DNA of 64,000 bases from Micromonospora halotolerans (GTDB lineage: Bacteria > Actinomycetota > Actinomycetes > Mycobacteriales > Micromonosporaceae). Shown piece after piece: positions 51,776 through 62,400 of the stretch. Made by a program: the position numbers and the translations under genes. Every line of letters begins with the position of its first letter. Within the stretch, counting starts at the first letter, position 1. The DNA lies in NCBI RefSeq assembly GCF_032108445.1, contig NZ_CP134876.1, positions 4,278,001 to 4,342,000 of the forward strand. The letters are read 5' to 3'. The notes beneath the pieces were generated by a model. The model was not told the origin of the DNA and ran no database searches. It worked only from the letters and a program-made list of their open reading frames with translations.

Positions 51776-51820
51776 CTAGCCTTTCTGCAAGGCCGGTGCG
51801 TGTCGCTACGGAAAGGCTAG
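51776..51820. terminator. inverted repeat after the HEPN gene
   Basis: CTAGCCTTTC (51776-51785) and GAAAGGCTAG (51811-51820) are perfect 10-bp arms with a 25-base loop, 80 bases after the HEPN stop. It could be a terminator, a small structured RNA or a recombination remnant. Confidence 0.45.
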
Positions 51821-51876
51821 ATTCGCCGCGGGGGCTTCTAGCCGGCTCCGAAGTCCGGCGCGCAGACCGTGAGGTC

Positions 51877-51933
51877 ATGCTCGGGTCGCTGCTCTTCATC
51901 CACGGCATCGGCAATGGGGATAAGCGCATGTAA
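51877..51933 (+). pseudogene. remnant of an alpha/beta-hydrolase N-terminus
   Basis: An 18-codon frame with LGSLLFIHGIGNGDKRM then TAA. The LLFIHGIGNG word is the first strand and oxyanion loop of alpha/beta hydrolases; nothing of the rest follows, so it looks like a truncated leftover at a module boundary. Confidence 0.4.
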
Positions 51934-52011
51934 GGCGAGACCGGCAGCTGGCCCGGGACGGCGTCCAACATTCGTCAGGCCCTGGGGCCGTCGATCAAGG
52001 GATGAACCGCG

Positions 52012-55000
52012 ATGGCTGACGACGCGTCCTCGACGGTCCCGCCCCGGGCGGCCGCCCCATCGATCACGATGCCCAAGGGCGGCGGTGCGGTTCGGGCGAT
52101 CGGGGAGAAGTTCGCCGCCAACCCGGTCACCGGCACCGGCACCCTGACGATTCCGCTCCCGACCAGCGCAGGCCGCTCCGGCTTCGGGCCCGAGCTGCGC
52201 CTGGCGTACAACTCCGGCACCGGGCAGACCGCGTTCGGCCTGGGCTGGGACGTCGATCTGCCGCGGATCACCCGCCGGACCGACAAGGGCCTGCCGACCT
52301 ACGACGACGCCCGGGACGCCGACGTCTTCGTCCTCTCCGACACCGACGACCTGGTGCCGGAACTGGACGCGGACGGCCGCCTGGTGCGGCGCGACAGCCC
52401 GCAGGGCGATTTCCGGGTGACCCGCTACCGACCGCGGGTGGAGAACCGGTACGACCGGATCGAGCGCTGGACCGGGCCCGACGGGCAGATCCACTGGCGC
52501 TCGATCAGCCGGGACAACGTCACCACCGTGTACGGCCGCGACGGCAACTCCCGGATCGCCGACCCGGCCGACCCGCTGCGGCGCATCTTCAGCTGGCTGA
52601 TCTGCGAGTCGTACGACGACCGCGGCAACGCGATCGAGTACCGATACGCCGAGGAGGACGACGCCGACGTCCCACTGTCCGCCGCCCACGAGCGCAACCG
52701 TCCGCCCGCCGCCCGTACCACGAACCGATACCTCAAGTCGGTCCGCTACGGCAACCGGATCAGCCGCCTCGCGCCGCCGCGCCCGGTACCCAAACGGCCC
52801 TGGCTGTTCGAGCTGGTCTTCGACTACGGCGAGCACGACACCGGCGGTTGGGTGTGCCGCGCCGACCCATTCTCCACCAACCGCGCCGGCTTCGAGGTCC
52901 GCGCCTACCGGCTCTGCCAGCAGGTGCTGATGGTCCACCACTTCGCCGGCGAGCCCGGGGTCGGCGACGACTGCGTGGTCCGGTCGCTGCGGCTGGCCTA
53001 CCGCGGCGACGCCCAGCGCGGCGAGCCGGCCGGGTCGCTGCTGGCCTCGACCACGCTGACCGGCCACCGCCGCTCCGGTGCCGGCTACGTCCACCGCAGC
53101 CTGCCCTCGCTGGAGTTCACCTACACCACCGCCACCGCCCACCCCGAGGTACACGACCTGGAGCCGGCGGGTGTGGACACGGCCGGCGCCGAATGGGCCG
53201 ACCTGGACGGCGACTCGATCAGCGGCCTGCTCACCCGGTACGCCGGCGCCTGGTACCACCGGGCGAACCAGGGCGGCGGACGGCTGGCCCCGCCGCGCCG
53301 CCTGCCCAGCATGCCGTCGGCCGGCGACCGCGGGCAGCTCATGGACCTGGCCGGCGACGGCCGGCTCGACGTCGTCGACTTCGCCCGCCCCGTCCCCGGT
53401 TTCGCCGAGCGAACCGACGACGGCGACTGGTCGCCATGGCACAAGTTCGGCGCGCTGCCGGCCCGCGCCTGGGACGACCCGAACCTGCACTTCGCCGACC
53501 TGGACAGCGACGGCCTGACTGACGTGCTGGTCACCGAGGTCGACGCAATCGTCTGGCACCGGTCGCTGGGGGAGGAGGGCTTCGGCGAGGCGATCAGGGT
53601 GCCGCTCCCACCGGACGACGACACCGGCCCACGGCTGCTGTTCGCCGACGGCTCCCAGTCGGTGTACGTCGCCGACATGACCGGCGATCGCCTGCCCGAC
53701 GTGGTCCGGGTCCGCAACGGCGAGATCTGCTACTGGGCCGGCCTGGGCCGTGGCCGGTTCGGGCCGAAGACGGTCATGGACGGCTCGCCGCTGCTCGACC
53801 ACCCGGACCGCTTCGACCAGCGCCGGGTACGCCTGGCCGACCTGGACGGCAAGGGCCCAGCCGACCTGCTCTACCTGGGCGCCGACGGCGCCGTCCGATA
53901 CACCAACCTGATGGGCAACGGCTGGTCCGGCCCGGACCGGTTGCCGCTGGTCCCACCGGTCGACGACGTGTCGGTGGTGGACCTGCTCGGCTCGGGCACC
54001 GCCTGCCTAATCTGGTCCACGGCGGCCGGCGGCCGCCGCCGGGTCCGGTACGCCGACCTGACCGGCCAGAAGCCGGATCTGCTGGAACGGGTGACCAACA
54101 ACTTCGGCGGCGAGACCACGATCAGGTGGACCACCTCCACCCACTGCTGGCTGCGCGACGACGCGGAAGGCCGCCCGTGGCTGACCCGGGTGCCGTTCCC
54201 GGTCCACGTCGTCGAACAGGTCGAGACCGTCGACCGGGTCGCCCGCACCCGCTTCGTCACCCGCTACCGCTACCGGGACCCCTGGTTCGACCCGGACGAC
54301 CGGGAGTTCCGCGGCTTCGCCTTGGTGGTGCAGGACGACGCCGAGGAGATCGCCGCGCTCGGCCGCACCGACCGGCTCGCGGCGAACGAGGACCCCGCCC
54401 ACCGGCTGCCGCCAACCCGTACCCGCAGCTGGTTCCACACCGGCGCGTTCCTCGGCCGCGACCGACTCTCGAAGCTCTTCGCCGAGGGCTACTACCCGCC
54501 GCCCGAGCACGCCACCCCGGCCGCGCTGAGCTGGCTGCTCGACGACACCCCGCTGCCCGGCAGGCTGCCCGAGGGGGAGGAGCGGGAGGCCTGCCGCGCG
54601 CTGAAGGGCCGGCTGCTGCGGCAGGAGGTGTACGCCCTCGACGGCACCGAGCGGGAGCCGCACCCGTACACGGTGGTGGAGCACAACTACGGCATCCGCA
54701 CGCTGCAGGCCCCGGTCGCCGGGCGCGCCGGGGTGTTCGCCGTGGATCCGCGGGAGACGGTCACCGCCACCTGTGAACGCCAGCCGGACGACGCCCGGGT
54801 CAGCCATGAGGTGGTGCTGGACGTCGACCCGTTCGGCACGGTGCTGCACTCGGTGACGCTCGCCTACGGGCGATCCGCCGAGGACTCCACCCTGCCGCCG
54901 CGCACCCGGGCGGTGCAGGCGACCACCCTCGCCCTCGAAACCCGGGTCGAGGTGACCGGGAAGGTCGACGAGGACGGCGCGTACCGGGCGCCGGTGCCGT

Positions 55001-58000
55001 ACGACACCAAGCGGTTCCAGCTCAGCGGCCCGGCGATCGACGGCGCACGGCCGCGACTGGACCGTGCGTACGTGAAGAAGATCCTCGCCGGGCTCACCCG
55101 CCGCCTGACCGGACGCGAACGCGTCCGGTTCTTCGCCGACGACCTGAGCGGGCCGCTCGCCTGGGGCGAACGGCAGTCGCGTGGCCTGGTGCACGAGACG
55201 TACCGGCTCGCGCTGCCGGACGCGCTGCGTGACGAGCTCTACGGCGTCCGGGTGACCGGCGCCGACATGACCGCGGCCGGCTACGTCGCCGCGGACGGCG
55301 GCTGGTGGGCGCCGTCCGGCACGGTCCGCTACGGCGCGGACCTGGACGACACCCGGCAGCACTTCTTCGTGCCGCGCTCGTACGTCGACCCGTTCAACGC
55401 GGTCACCGCCGTCGAGTACGACGACTACGACCTCCTGCCGGTACAGACCGTCGACCCGCTCGGCAACACCGTCACGGTGGGTGAGCGGGACGCGGCGGGC
55501 GGCCGTACCCCCGGCATGGACTACCGGGTGCTCGCGCCGACGCTGACCACGGACCCCAACCGCAACCGCACCGCGGCGCTCTTCGACACGCTCGGCATGG
55601 TTGCCGCGATCGCGCTGCTCGGCCGGGTGGGCGCGGAGACCGGCGACCGGCTCGACGGCATCGACCCCGACCTGCCGGACACCGCGATCACGGCGTTCTG
55701 GACCGATCCGTACGGCGCCGCCACCGCACTGCTCGGCGAGGCGACCAGCCGTACGGTCTATGACCTGGACGCCTACCGGCGCACCGCCGCCGGCGCCGAC
55801 CCGCAGCCCACGGGGGTGGCGACCATCGCCCGCGAGAGGCACGTCAACGACCCGCCCGCCGCCGGTCCACCGCAGGTGACCTTCGCCTACGCCGACGGCG
55901 GCGGCCGCGAGCTGCAGCGCAAGCTGCCCGCCGAGCTTGACCCGGCGATGCCGGGCCCCGGTCCGCGGCCGCCACGCTGGGCCGGCACCGGCTGGGTGGT
56001 CCTCGACAACAAGGGCAATCCGGTACGTCGCTACGAGACATTCTTCACGCCCCGGCACACCTTCGAGTTCGCCGTCATGCACGGCGTCAGCCAAGTGCTC
56101 TGCTACGACCCGCCGGGCCGGGTGGTGGCCACGTTCCACCCCCACCACACCTACGACAAGGTGGTCATCGGCGCCTGGCAGCAGCAGGCCTGGGACGCCA
56201 ACGACACCGCGGGCCTTCCCGACGGCGCCGGGCGCCCGGCCGGCGACCCCACCGGCGATCCGGATGTGGCCCGCTTTGCCGCTGCCTTGCTCACCGCCGA
56301 CTACCTGCCCACCTGGATGCGGCGGCGGCTCAACGGCGGCCTGGGCCAGCGGGAGGCCGACGCCGCTAAACGGACCCTGCCGCATGCCGGCACGCCACTG
56401 ACGACCTGCCTGGACCCGCTCGGGCGCCCGGTGCTCACGGTGGCGCACAACCGCACCCCCGACGAGGCCGGCGGCCCGCCGGTGGACACCCTGCACCGCA
56501 CCCACACCGTTCTCGACATCCTCGGCAATCACCTGGAGGTGGCCGACTGCACCGACGGCACGCCCGGGCCGGGCGATGGCACCGCAGACCGGACGCTGGC
56601 CCGCATCGACCACGACCTGCTTGGCAACCCGCTGCGCGAGCACGGCGTGGACACCGCGGCGCGGCTGCTGCTGGTAGACGTCGCCGCCGAATCGGTCACC
56701 GGGTGGGAGGTCGTGGACGAAGCCGGTGCGGAGCGGGCGCGGACCACGAGCCGAGACCAGCTGCGCCGGCCAGTCGAGGCGATGGTCCGGGAGAGCGGCC
56801 AGGACCGAGTCGTGCACCGGATCGAGTACGGCGAGCAGGCCTCCGATCCGGAGGCGGGGAACCTGCGCGGGCGGGTGTGGCGGGTGTACGACGGCGCGGG
56901 TCGGGCCGAGTCCGCGTACGATTTGCACGGCAACGAGGTGCGCGCGACGCGGCGGCTGTTCGCCGGGGCGGCGTACCAGGACGCCGTGGACTGGGCCGCC
57001 GGGCCGGCGCTGGAGGGTCACGAGTACCTCGGCGCCGCCCGATTCGACATCTCCGGCCGCAGGTACGAGCAGACCCATCCGGACGGGACGGTGGTGCGCC
57101 ACGAGTACAACCGGGCGGGTCTGCTCAGCGGTGTGGCGGCGACGTTGGCGCCGTCCGGCCGGGAACTGACCGTGGTGGCGAGCGTCGAGTACGACGCCAA
57201 GGGCCAGCGCACCGCGATCACCTACGGCAACGGCACGACGACGACCCTGACGTACGACCCGGATACGCTGCGGCTGCGGACGGTTAAGAGCAGCGGCGGG
57301 GCACAGGATCTCGGGTACGTCTACGACCCGGCCGGGAACGTCACCCACGTCGCCGACGCCGCCCAAGCGTCGGTGTTCCGGCTGAACACGCTGGTGGAGG
57401 CGGCCACCGACTACACGTACGACGCGCTGTACCGGCTCGTCGTGGCGCACGGCCGCGAACACGTCGCCCCGCTCACCCCGACCGGCGCCAGCGACGCGTC
57501 CCGGGTGAACCCGGCGGACCCCAACGCCCTGGGCCGCTACCGCGAGCGGCACACCTACGACGTCGTCGGCAACCTCACCGAGCTGCGGCACCGCGGCACT
57601 GACCCAGCGCATCCGGGATGGACCCGCACGTTCGCCTACCAGGCGCAGAGCCGCCTGCCCGGGACGCCGGCCGGCGTGCACGGCAATCGGCTGACCGCCA
57701 CGGAGACAGCGAACGGCGGGCTGGACGCACAGGCGTACCACCATGACATGCGCGGCAACATGGACATCCTGCCGCCGCTGACGCTGGTCCGCTGGGATCA
57801 CGACGACCGGTTGCGGGCCACCTCCACGCAGAGCGTCGGGCCTGGGCTGGTGCCGGAGACCACGTACTACTGCTACGACCAGGGCGGCGAACGGCTGCGG
57901 TGGGTGCGCGACGGGCAGGTGGCGGCCCCTTCCTCGGCAGCGCCCGTGGACGAGCGGATCTATCTCGGCGAGTTCGAGGTGTACCGGTCATTCGGCGGGA

Positions 58001-59385
58001 CTGGCGCGGTGACGCTGGAACGCACCACGGTGCACGTCATGGACGGTCCACGACGGATCGCGCTGATCGAGACGCGGGTGGACCCGGGCGCGGCCGCCGA
58101 CCCGGACCGGCTGGTGATCCGCTTCCAGTACGCGAACTACCTGGGCTCGGCGGTGCTGGAACTGGACGACCAGGGCGGGTTCGTGTCCTACGAGGAGTAC
58201 TACGCGTACGGGTGCACGGCGCTGGTGCACTGGCGGGCCAACGCGCCGCCGAAGCGGTACCGGTTCACCGGCAAGGAACGCGACGCGAACGGCCTGTACT
58301 ACCACGGCGCCCGCTACTACGCGCCCTGGCTCTGCCGCTGGACCGCCCCCGACCCTGAGCCCGCACCCAACCTGTACCGCTACTGCGACGGCAACCCGGT
58401 CATGTTGTCGGATCCCAGCGGGCGCAGCCCGAACGGGAACGAGTGGGTGGCCAGCCCGGCCTTCCCTGAGGACATCGAGAACCTGCACCAGGTGCTCGGA
58501 CCCGACTACGACCAACTGCCGCAGGCGCTGGATCTGGAAACCGGAACGTCATCGCCGGTGCTGCCGAGCGAAACGATGATCGTCCGGAAGCAGCTGAATG
58601 AGGGAGGCGCCTTTTTCCTAGCCGGGAAGTATCAGGCCCTGACGGTCCACGAATACTTCATGATCGAGAAGTCGGACGTGTTCGTCGCCAACCGCGACGG
58701 CTCGTTCACGGTGCACAGCCGGCCACAGATAACTTCGCTCGGAAGGATGGCCCCCGCGCTCCGGGACACCCCGATATCGGAGCAACTGCAACTCGCCGTC
58801 GAGTTGGGGCTGATGTTCTTCCCGTGGGACGAGGCCGCAAAGGCGCTCCCGGGCGTCGCCGCGGCGGCCAAGGGTGGCGGCAAAGCAGCACAGGTGGCCG
58901 TGTCGGGAGTCCATGAGTCCTTGCTTCAGCAGGCGCAGGTTGTCGCCCTCCGGTCCACCGAGGAGCAGGCTCGGTTCCTTGCCGAGCTCGTCCCCGGGCT
59001 GGAGCGGGAACAAGCCATAAAAATCCTGGAGAGCGCCTTCAAAAACGATTCTTCCGCGGTATTCGGCGGGAGCCGTATCCGGGGGAATTTTCATATGGGA
59101 AGCGACCTCGATGTGGGCTTCAGCAAGCTCACCGCGAATCAGGCGACGAAGGTCACGGCCCGCCTCTCGAGAGCGGGGCCGTTGGGGTTGGAGCAAAACG
59201 TTCGCATCGTCACGGGAAATATTTCGAGAAATATTCCCCACATCGTCTCGCCGGAGGAATTCTTCCAGCGTATCGGTATCCGCGCGATGCAGGACGCCCA
59301 GGCAGGCCGGGTCTTCCTGCCCTCCGGGTCGGTCACGGCCGTTCCCGGAGGAAGGATCTTCTACATCCCACCCGGCATCCGTTGA
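52012..59385 (+). CDS. Tc toxin TcB-TcC fusion (SpvB/RHS) with nucleotidyltransferase-like tip
   Basis: 2457 residues. An SpvB-type N-terminus (GTGTLTIPLPTSAGRSG, LRLAYNSGTGQTAFGLGW) is followed by VCBS/FG-GAP-like repeats (GDRLPDVVRVRNGEICYWAG). TcB middle domains come next (near residue 730: VVEQVETVDRVARTRFVTRY ... DREFRGFALVVQ), then RHS/YD repeats, which form the cocoon that stores the toxin. The RHS core ends YYHGARYYAPWLCRWTAPDP ... NPVMLSDPSGR, with D2134 where the RHS aspartyl protease normally cuts. The last 320 residues are the variable toxin: helices, then FGGSRIRG (2351-2358) and SDLDVGF (D2365, D2367), the GS...DxD pattern of nucleotidyltransferases. No signal peptide. Confidence 0.85.
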   Translation: MADDASSTVPPRAAAPSITMPKGGGAVRAIGEKFAANPVTGTGTLTIPLPTSAGRSGFGPELRLAYNSGTGQTAFGLGWDVDLPRITRRTDKGLPTYDDARDADVFVLSDTDDLVPELDADGRLVRRDSPQGDFRVTRYRPRVENRYDRIERWTGPDGQIHWRSISRDNVTTVYGRDGNSRIADPADPLRRIFSWLICESYDDRGNAIEYRYAEEDDADVPLSAAHERNRPPAARTTNRYLKSVRYGNRISRLAPPRPVPKRPWLFELVFDYGEHDTGGWVCRADPFSTNRAGFEVRAYRLCQQVLMVHHFAGEPGVGDDCVVRSLRLAYRGDAQRGEPAGSLLASTTLTGHRRSGAGYVHRSLPSLEFTYTTATAHPEVHDLEPAGVDTAGAEWADLDGDSISGLLTRYAGAWYHRANQGGGRLAPPRRLPSMPSAGDRGQLMDLAGDGRLDVVDFARPVPGFAERTDDGDWSPWHKFGALPARAWDDPNLHFADLDSDGLTDVLVTEVDAIVWHRSLGEEGFGEAIRVPLPPDDDTGPRLLFADGSQSVYVADMTGDRLPDVVRVRNGEICYWAGLGRGRFGPKTVMDGSPLLDHPDRFDQRRVRLADLDGKGPADLLYLGADGAVRYTNLMGNGWSGPDRLPLVPPVDDVSVVDLLGSGTACLIWSTAAGGRRRVRYADLTGQKPDLLERVTNNFGGETTIRWTTSTHCWLRDDAEGRPWLTRVPFPVHVVEQVETVDRVARTRFVTRYRYRDPWFDPDDREFRGFALVVQDDAEEIAALGRTDRLAANEDPAHRLPPTRTRSWFHTGAFLGRDRLSKLFAEGYYPPPEHATPAALSWLLDDTPLPGRLPEGEEREACRALKGRLLRQEVYALDGTEREPHPYTVVEHNYGIRTLQAPVAGRAGVFAVDPRETVTATCERQPDDARVSHEVVLDVDPFGTVLHSVTLAYGRSAEDSTLPPRTRAVQATTLALETRVEVTGKVDEDGAYRAPVPYDTKRFQLSGPAIDGARPRLDRAYVKKILAGLTRRLTGRERVRFFADDLSGPLAWGERQSRGLVHETYRLALPDALRDELYGVRVTGADMTAAGYVAADGGWWAPSGTVRYGADLDDTRQHFFVPRSYVDPFNAVTAVEYDDYDLLPVQTVDPLGNTVTVGERDAAGGRTPGMDYRVLAPTLTTDPNRNRTAALFDTLGMVAAIALLGRVGAETGDRLDGIDPDLPDTAITAFWTDPYGAATALLGEATSRTVYDLDAYRRTAAGADPQPTGVATIARERHVNDPPAAGPPQVTFAYADGGGRELQRKLPAELDPAMPGPGPRPPRWAGTGWVVLDNKGNPVRRYETFFTPRHTFEFAVMHGVSQVLCYDPPGRVVATFHPHHTYDKVVIGAWQQQAWDANDTAGLPDGAGRPAGDPTGDPDVARFAAALLTADYLPTWMRRRLNGGLGQREADAAKRTLPHAGTPLTTCLDPLGRPVLTVAHNRTPDEAGGPPVDTLHRTHTVLDILGNHLEVADCTDGTPGPGDGTADRTLARIDHDLLGNPLREHGVDTAARLLLVDVAAESVTGWEVVDEAGAERARTTSRDQLRRPVEAMVRESGQDRVVHRIEYGEQASDPEAGNLRGRVWRVYDGAGRAESAYDLHGNEVRATRRLFAGAAYQDAVDWAAGPALEGHEYLGAARFDISGRRYEQTHPDGTVVRHEYNRAGLLSGVAATLAPSGRELTVVASVEYDAKGQRTAITYGNGTTTTLTYDPDTLRLRTVKSSGGAQDLGYVYDPAGNVTHVADAAQASVFRLNTLVEAATDYTYDALYRLVVAHGREHVAPLTPTGASDASRVNPADPNALGRYRERHTYDVVGNLTELRHRGTDPAHPGWTRTFAYQAQSRLPGTPAGVHGNRLTATETANGGLDAQAYHHDMRGNMDILPPLTLVRWDHDDRLRATSTQSVGPGLVPETTYYCYDQGGERLRWVRDGQVAAPSSAAPVDERIYLGEFEVYRSFGGTGAVTLERTTVHVMDGPRRIALIETRVDPGAAADPDRLVIRFQYANYLGSAVLELDDQGGFVSYEEYYAYGCTALVHWRANAPPKRYRFTGKERDANGLYYHGARYYAPWLCRWTAPDPEPAPNLYRYCDGNPVMLSDPSGRSPNGNEWVASPAFPEDIENLHQVLGPDYDQLPQALDLETGTSSPVLPSETMIVRKQLNEGGAFFLAGKYQALTVHEYFMIEKSDVFVANRDGSFTVHSRPQITSLGRMAPALRDTPISEQLQLAVELGLMFFPWDEAAKALPGVAAAAKGGGKAAQVAVSGVHESLLQQAQVVALRSTEEQARFLAELVPGLEREQAIKILESAFKNDSSAVFGGSRIRGNFHMGSDLDVGFSKLTANQATKVTARLSRAGPLGLEQNVRIVTGNISRNIPHIVSPEEFFQRIGIRAMQDAQAGRVFLPSGSVTAVPGGRIFYIPPGIR

Positions 59386-59403
59386 CGAGGTGAAGGGTTT
59401 CGC

Positions 59404-62400
59404 ATGGAAGCGGCACTCTGGCTCAACAGTCGTGGGGATGACGTGCGGGTGTTGCACGAGGACCTGCAGGCGCTCGGCTTCCACTTACCGGACGCCGAAA
59501 TCGAGGAAGCCGTGTTCGGTGTCGGCACCTGTTCCGCCGTGCGGGGTCTGCAGGCCCAGGCGGGTCTGGAACCGACCGGGACCGTCGACGCCGCGAGCTG
59601 GCAGGCCCTCGCGCGGGCGCAGGCCGTCGCGACCCTCGCGGTGCCGCGGGTCGAGGGGCGGCTGCGCACCGAGTTGGCCGGGCCGGCCAGCGGCGCCCAG
59701 GTCCGCCTCTACCTCCACCTGCCGAACGGCCGGGCGGTCTCGATCGGCGAGGCGCAGGCCGACCCGGACGGCTACTTCCGGATCGACTACGACGTGACAC
59801 CGGAACCCGGGACCGCGATCGACCTGCGCGCCGTCACCCCCGACGGCACCGAGGTGCCGCTCACCACGCCGCGGCCCACGGCCGGCCGGTACGAAACCCT
59901 GAACCTCGTCGTCCCGGCGCCTGTGACTCCGGTCGCGGACGAGCTGGACCGGGTCACCACCGACGTCGAGCGCGCCGTCGGCGGGTTCGGCCCCCTCGCG
60001 CGGGCTCTCGGCGAGAACGCGCGCGGCGGTGAACGCGCCGTCGGCGGGTTCGGCCACCTCGCACGGGCCCTCGGCGAGAACGCGCGCGGCGGTGACGACA
60101 TGCTGGCCGCCGCGCACCTGGCGACCGGCTGGGACGCGCGCCTGCTGGCCCTGGGTGCGGCGGCGGAACGCCTGGCAACGACCACCGGCCTGGACCGGCG
60201 AGGTGTCTATGCGCTGGTCCGGCAGGGGCTGCCGACCGGGGCCGCAGAGTTGTCCGCCGTACCGGAAGAGACCGTGCGCGCCGCGCTCGACCGCGCCGCC
60301 GAGACGGGCCTGGCGACCGTCGATGCCGCGGCCTTTTTGGAGAATTTCGCCGAGTTTGCGCAGCGGACCCGATGGGCGAGCCGGCCCGCTGGCGCACTCT
60401 CCAGCTACGGTGAGTTCCTAGACGCGACCGGCCTCGACGCCGGAAAGAAGGCTGCCTTCGATCGGGCCGTGGTGGCGCACGTCAACGACCCGGAGGCGCT
60501 GTGGGCGGAGGCCCGCGCCGCCGGCATCGACGACGCCCAGCTCGCCGACCTGCGCTTGCAGGGCAAGCTTGCCCTGCTCACCACCCAGAACCAGCCGCTG
60601 TCCGCGGTGCTGCTCGGCCGCCTCCCGGCCGGCGAGAACGGCCGGGAACTGCGGCAACTCGTCGCCGCCGACCTGCACCGCCCGGAACCCTGGCGGGAGC
60701 TGCTGAACGAGGCGGCCAACGGCGGCGAACTGGCCGCCGTCATCCCGCCCGCGTTCCGCGACGGCCGGTCCGTCGAGGAGGCCGCCGACCGGTATGCAGC
60801 CGACCTGGCCCGGCATGTCCGGCTCGCCTTCCCGACCTCGGTGGTCCGTTCCGAGGTGGCCGCCGGTCGGCTGTCACTCGGTGATGGCCTGGCCCACCTG
60901 ACCGCGCCGCTGACGGAGGTCATCGGCCGGGCCGAGGACCGGGGCTTCTCGTTCTCCCGCACTCCGCTCGGCCCCTTCCTGCGCGAGCACGGCGAGGCGC
61001 TGACCGCCGGGCTGGACGGGCCGGTCGCCGAGGCGGTCACCGCGCAGCTGCAGCGCCTGCAACGGCTCTACCAGATCACGCCCTCCAACGGCGCACTCGC
61101 CACGCTGGCCCGGCTCGGCGTCCGCGCGGCCGGCGAGCTGGCCATGTTGGACAAGCGCGAGTACGTCGAACGCTATGGCAAAGAGCTGCCCGACCCGCAG
61201 GAGATGGAGCTCGTGTTCCGCCGGGCGGTGCAGGTGGCCGCGACGACCTACAGCTTCTACGGCATCGCCAAGGACGCCGGCGGGCTGCAGACCACGGTCA
61301 CCGCGACGCCGGAGCCGCGCCGCTCGCAGACCCTCGAATCGCTGATCCGGCGCTTCCCGACCGTCGAGGAGCTGTTCGGCTCGCAGGACTTCTGCGACTG
61401 CCCGGAGTGTCGCTCGGTGCTCGGTCCCGCGGCGTACCTGGTCGACCTGCTGCACTTCCTGGACCGGCCCGGCCCCGGCGGGGTCAACCCGTTCGACGTG
61501 CTGACCACCCGTCGGCCGGATCTGCAACACCTGCCGCTGACTTGCGAGAACACCAACACCACGCTGCCCATGTTGGATGCCGCGAATGGGATCATGGAGT
61601 ACCTCGTCGCGCACGACCGGTTGGACGCCGGCGCAGTGCAGGACACCGGGCCGGCGGTCACCGAGGACCTGCTGGCCGAGCCGCAGTATCTGCTGCCCGC
61701 GGCGTACGACCGGCTGCGGTCGGCGACCTATCCGATGACGTTGCCGTTCGACCTGTGGCACGAGACGGTCCGCGGCTTCCTGGACCGGGTCGAGGTGACG
61801 CCGGGCGAGCTGCTGGACGCGCTGCGGCGTACCGACGAGCTGCTGCCGGGCCCGCCGCCCGTACCGCCGGAAGAGCCCGGATACCGGCGCTGGCAGGTGC
61901 ACCTGGCCCGGCTCGGCCTCGCCCCGGCGGAAGTACGCGTGCTCACCGGCGCCTCCACCGTGGACTGGCACACCCTCTACGGCTACGACACGATCGCCGC
62001 CGCCCGTACCTCGCTGCGTTCGGCGAAGACCCTCGCTCGGCGTCTCGGCGTCACCTACACCGAATTGGTTGCCCTGGTCCGGACCTGGTTCGTCAACCCC
62101 GGCCTGGACGCCGTAGCCACCCTGCGCACGATCGGCATCGAGGTGCTCGACGTGCTGCGCTACTTCGGCGCCGACGGGGTCACCCGGCTGACAGGCCTGG
62201 AACACGACGCGATCACTGCCAAACTCGACGCCGCCACGGCCGCCTACGACCGGCCCGATTTTGACGCGGCCGCCTGGCTGACTGACGCCTGGCAGGCCGG
62301 GCGATTCGACGCCGTGCTGCTGCTCGCCGACGACGACCCCGGCTGCGGGTTCGAGAACACCACGCTGCGGCTGGCCGGCACCGAGCCGCCGGCCGACCTG

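Larger units (their letters stand above)
51696..52011. other. 316-base intergenic region between RT/HEPN and toxin genes
   Basis: It holds a 10-bp inverted repeat (51776-51820) and a short remnant of a hydrolase N-terminus (51877-51933). Otherwise no gene is seen. Confidence 0.5.

Noticed and set aside
54007..57801. 1264-codon minus-strand open frame opposite the TcB-TcC gene
   Set aside because: It is a shadow of the RHS-repeat gene with biased composition, no motifs and no ribosome site.
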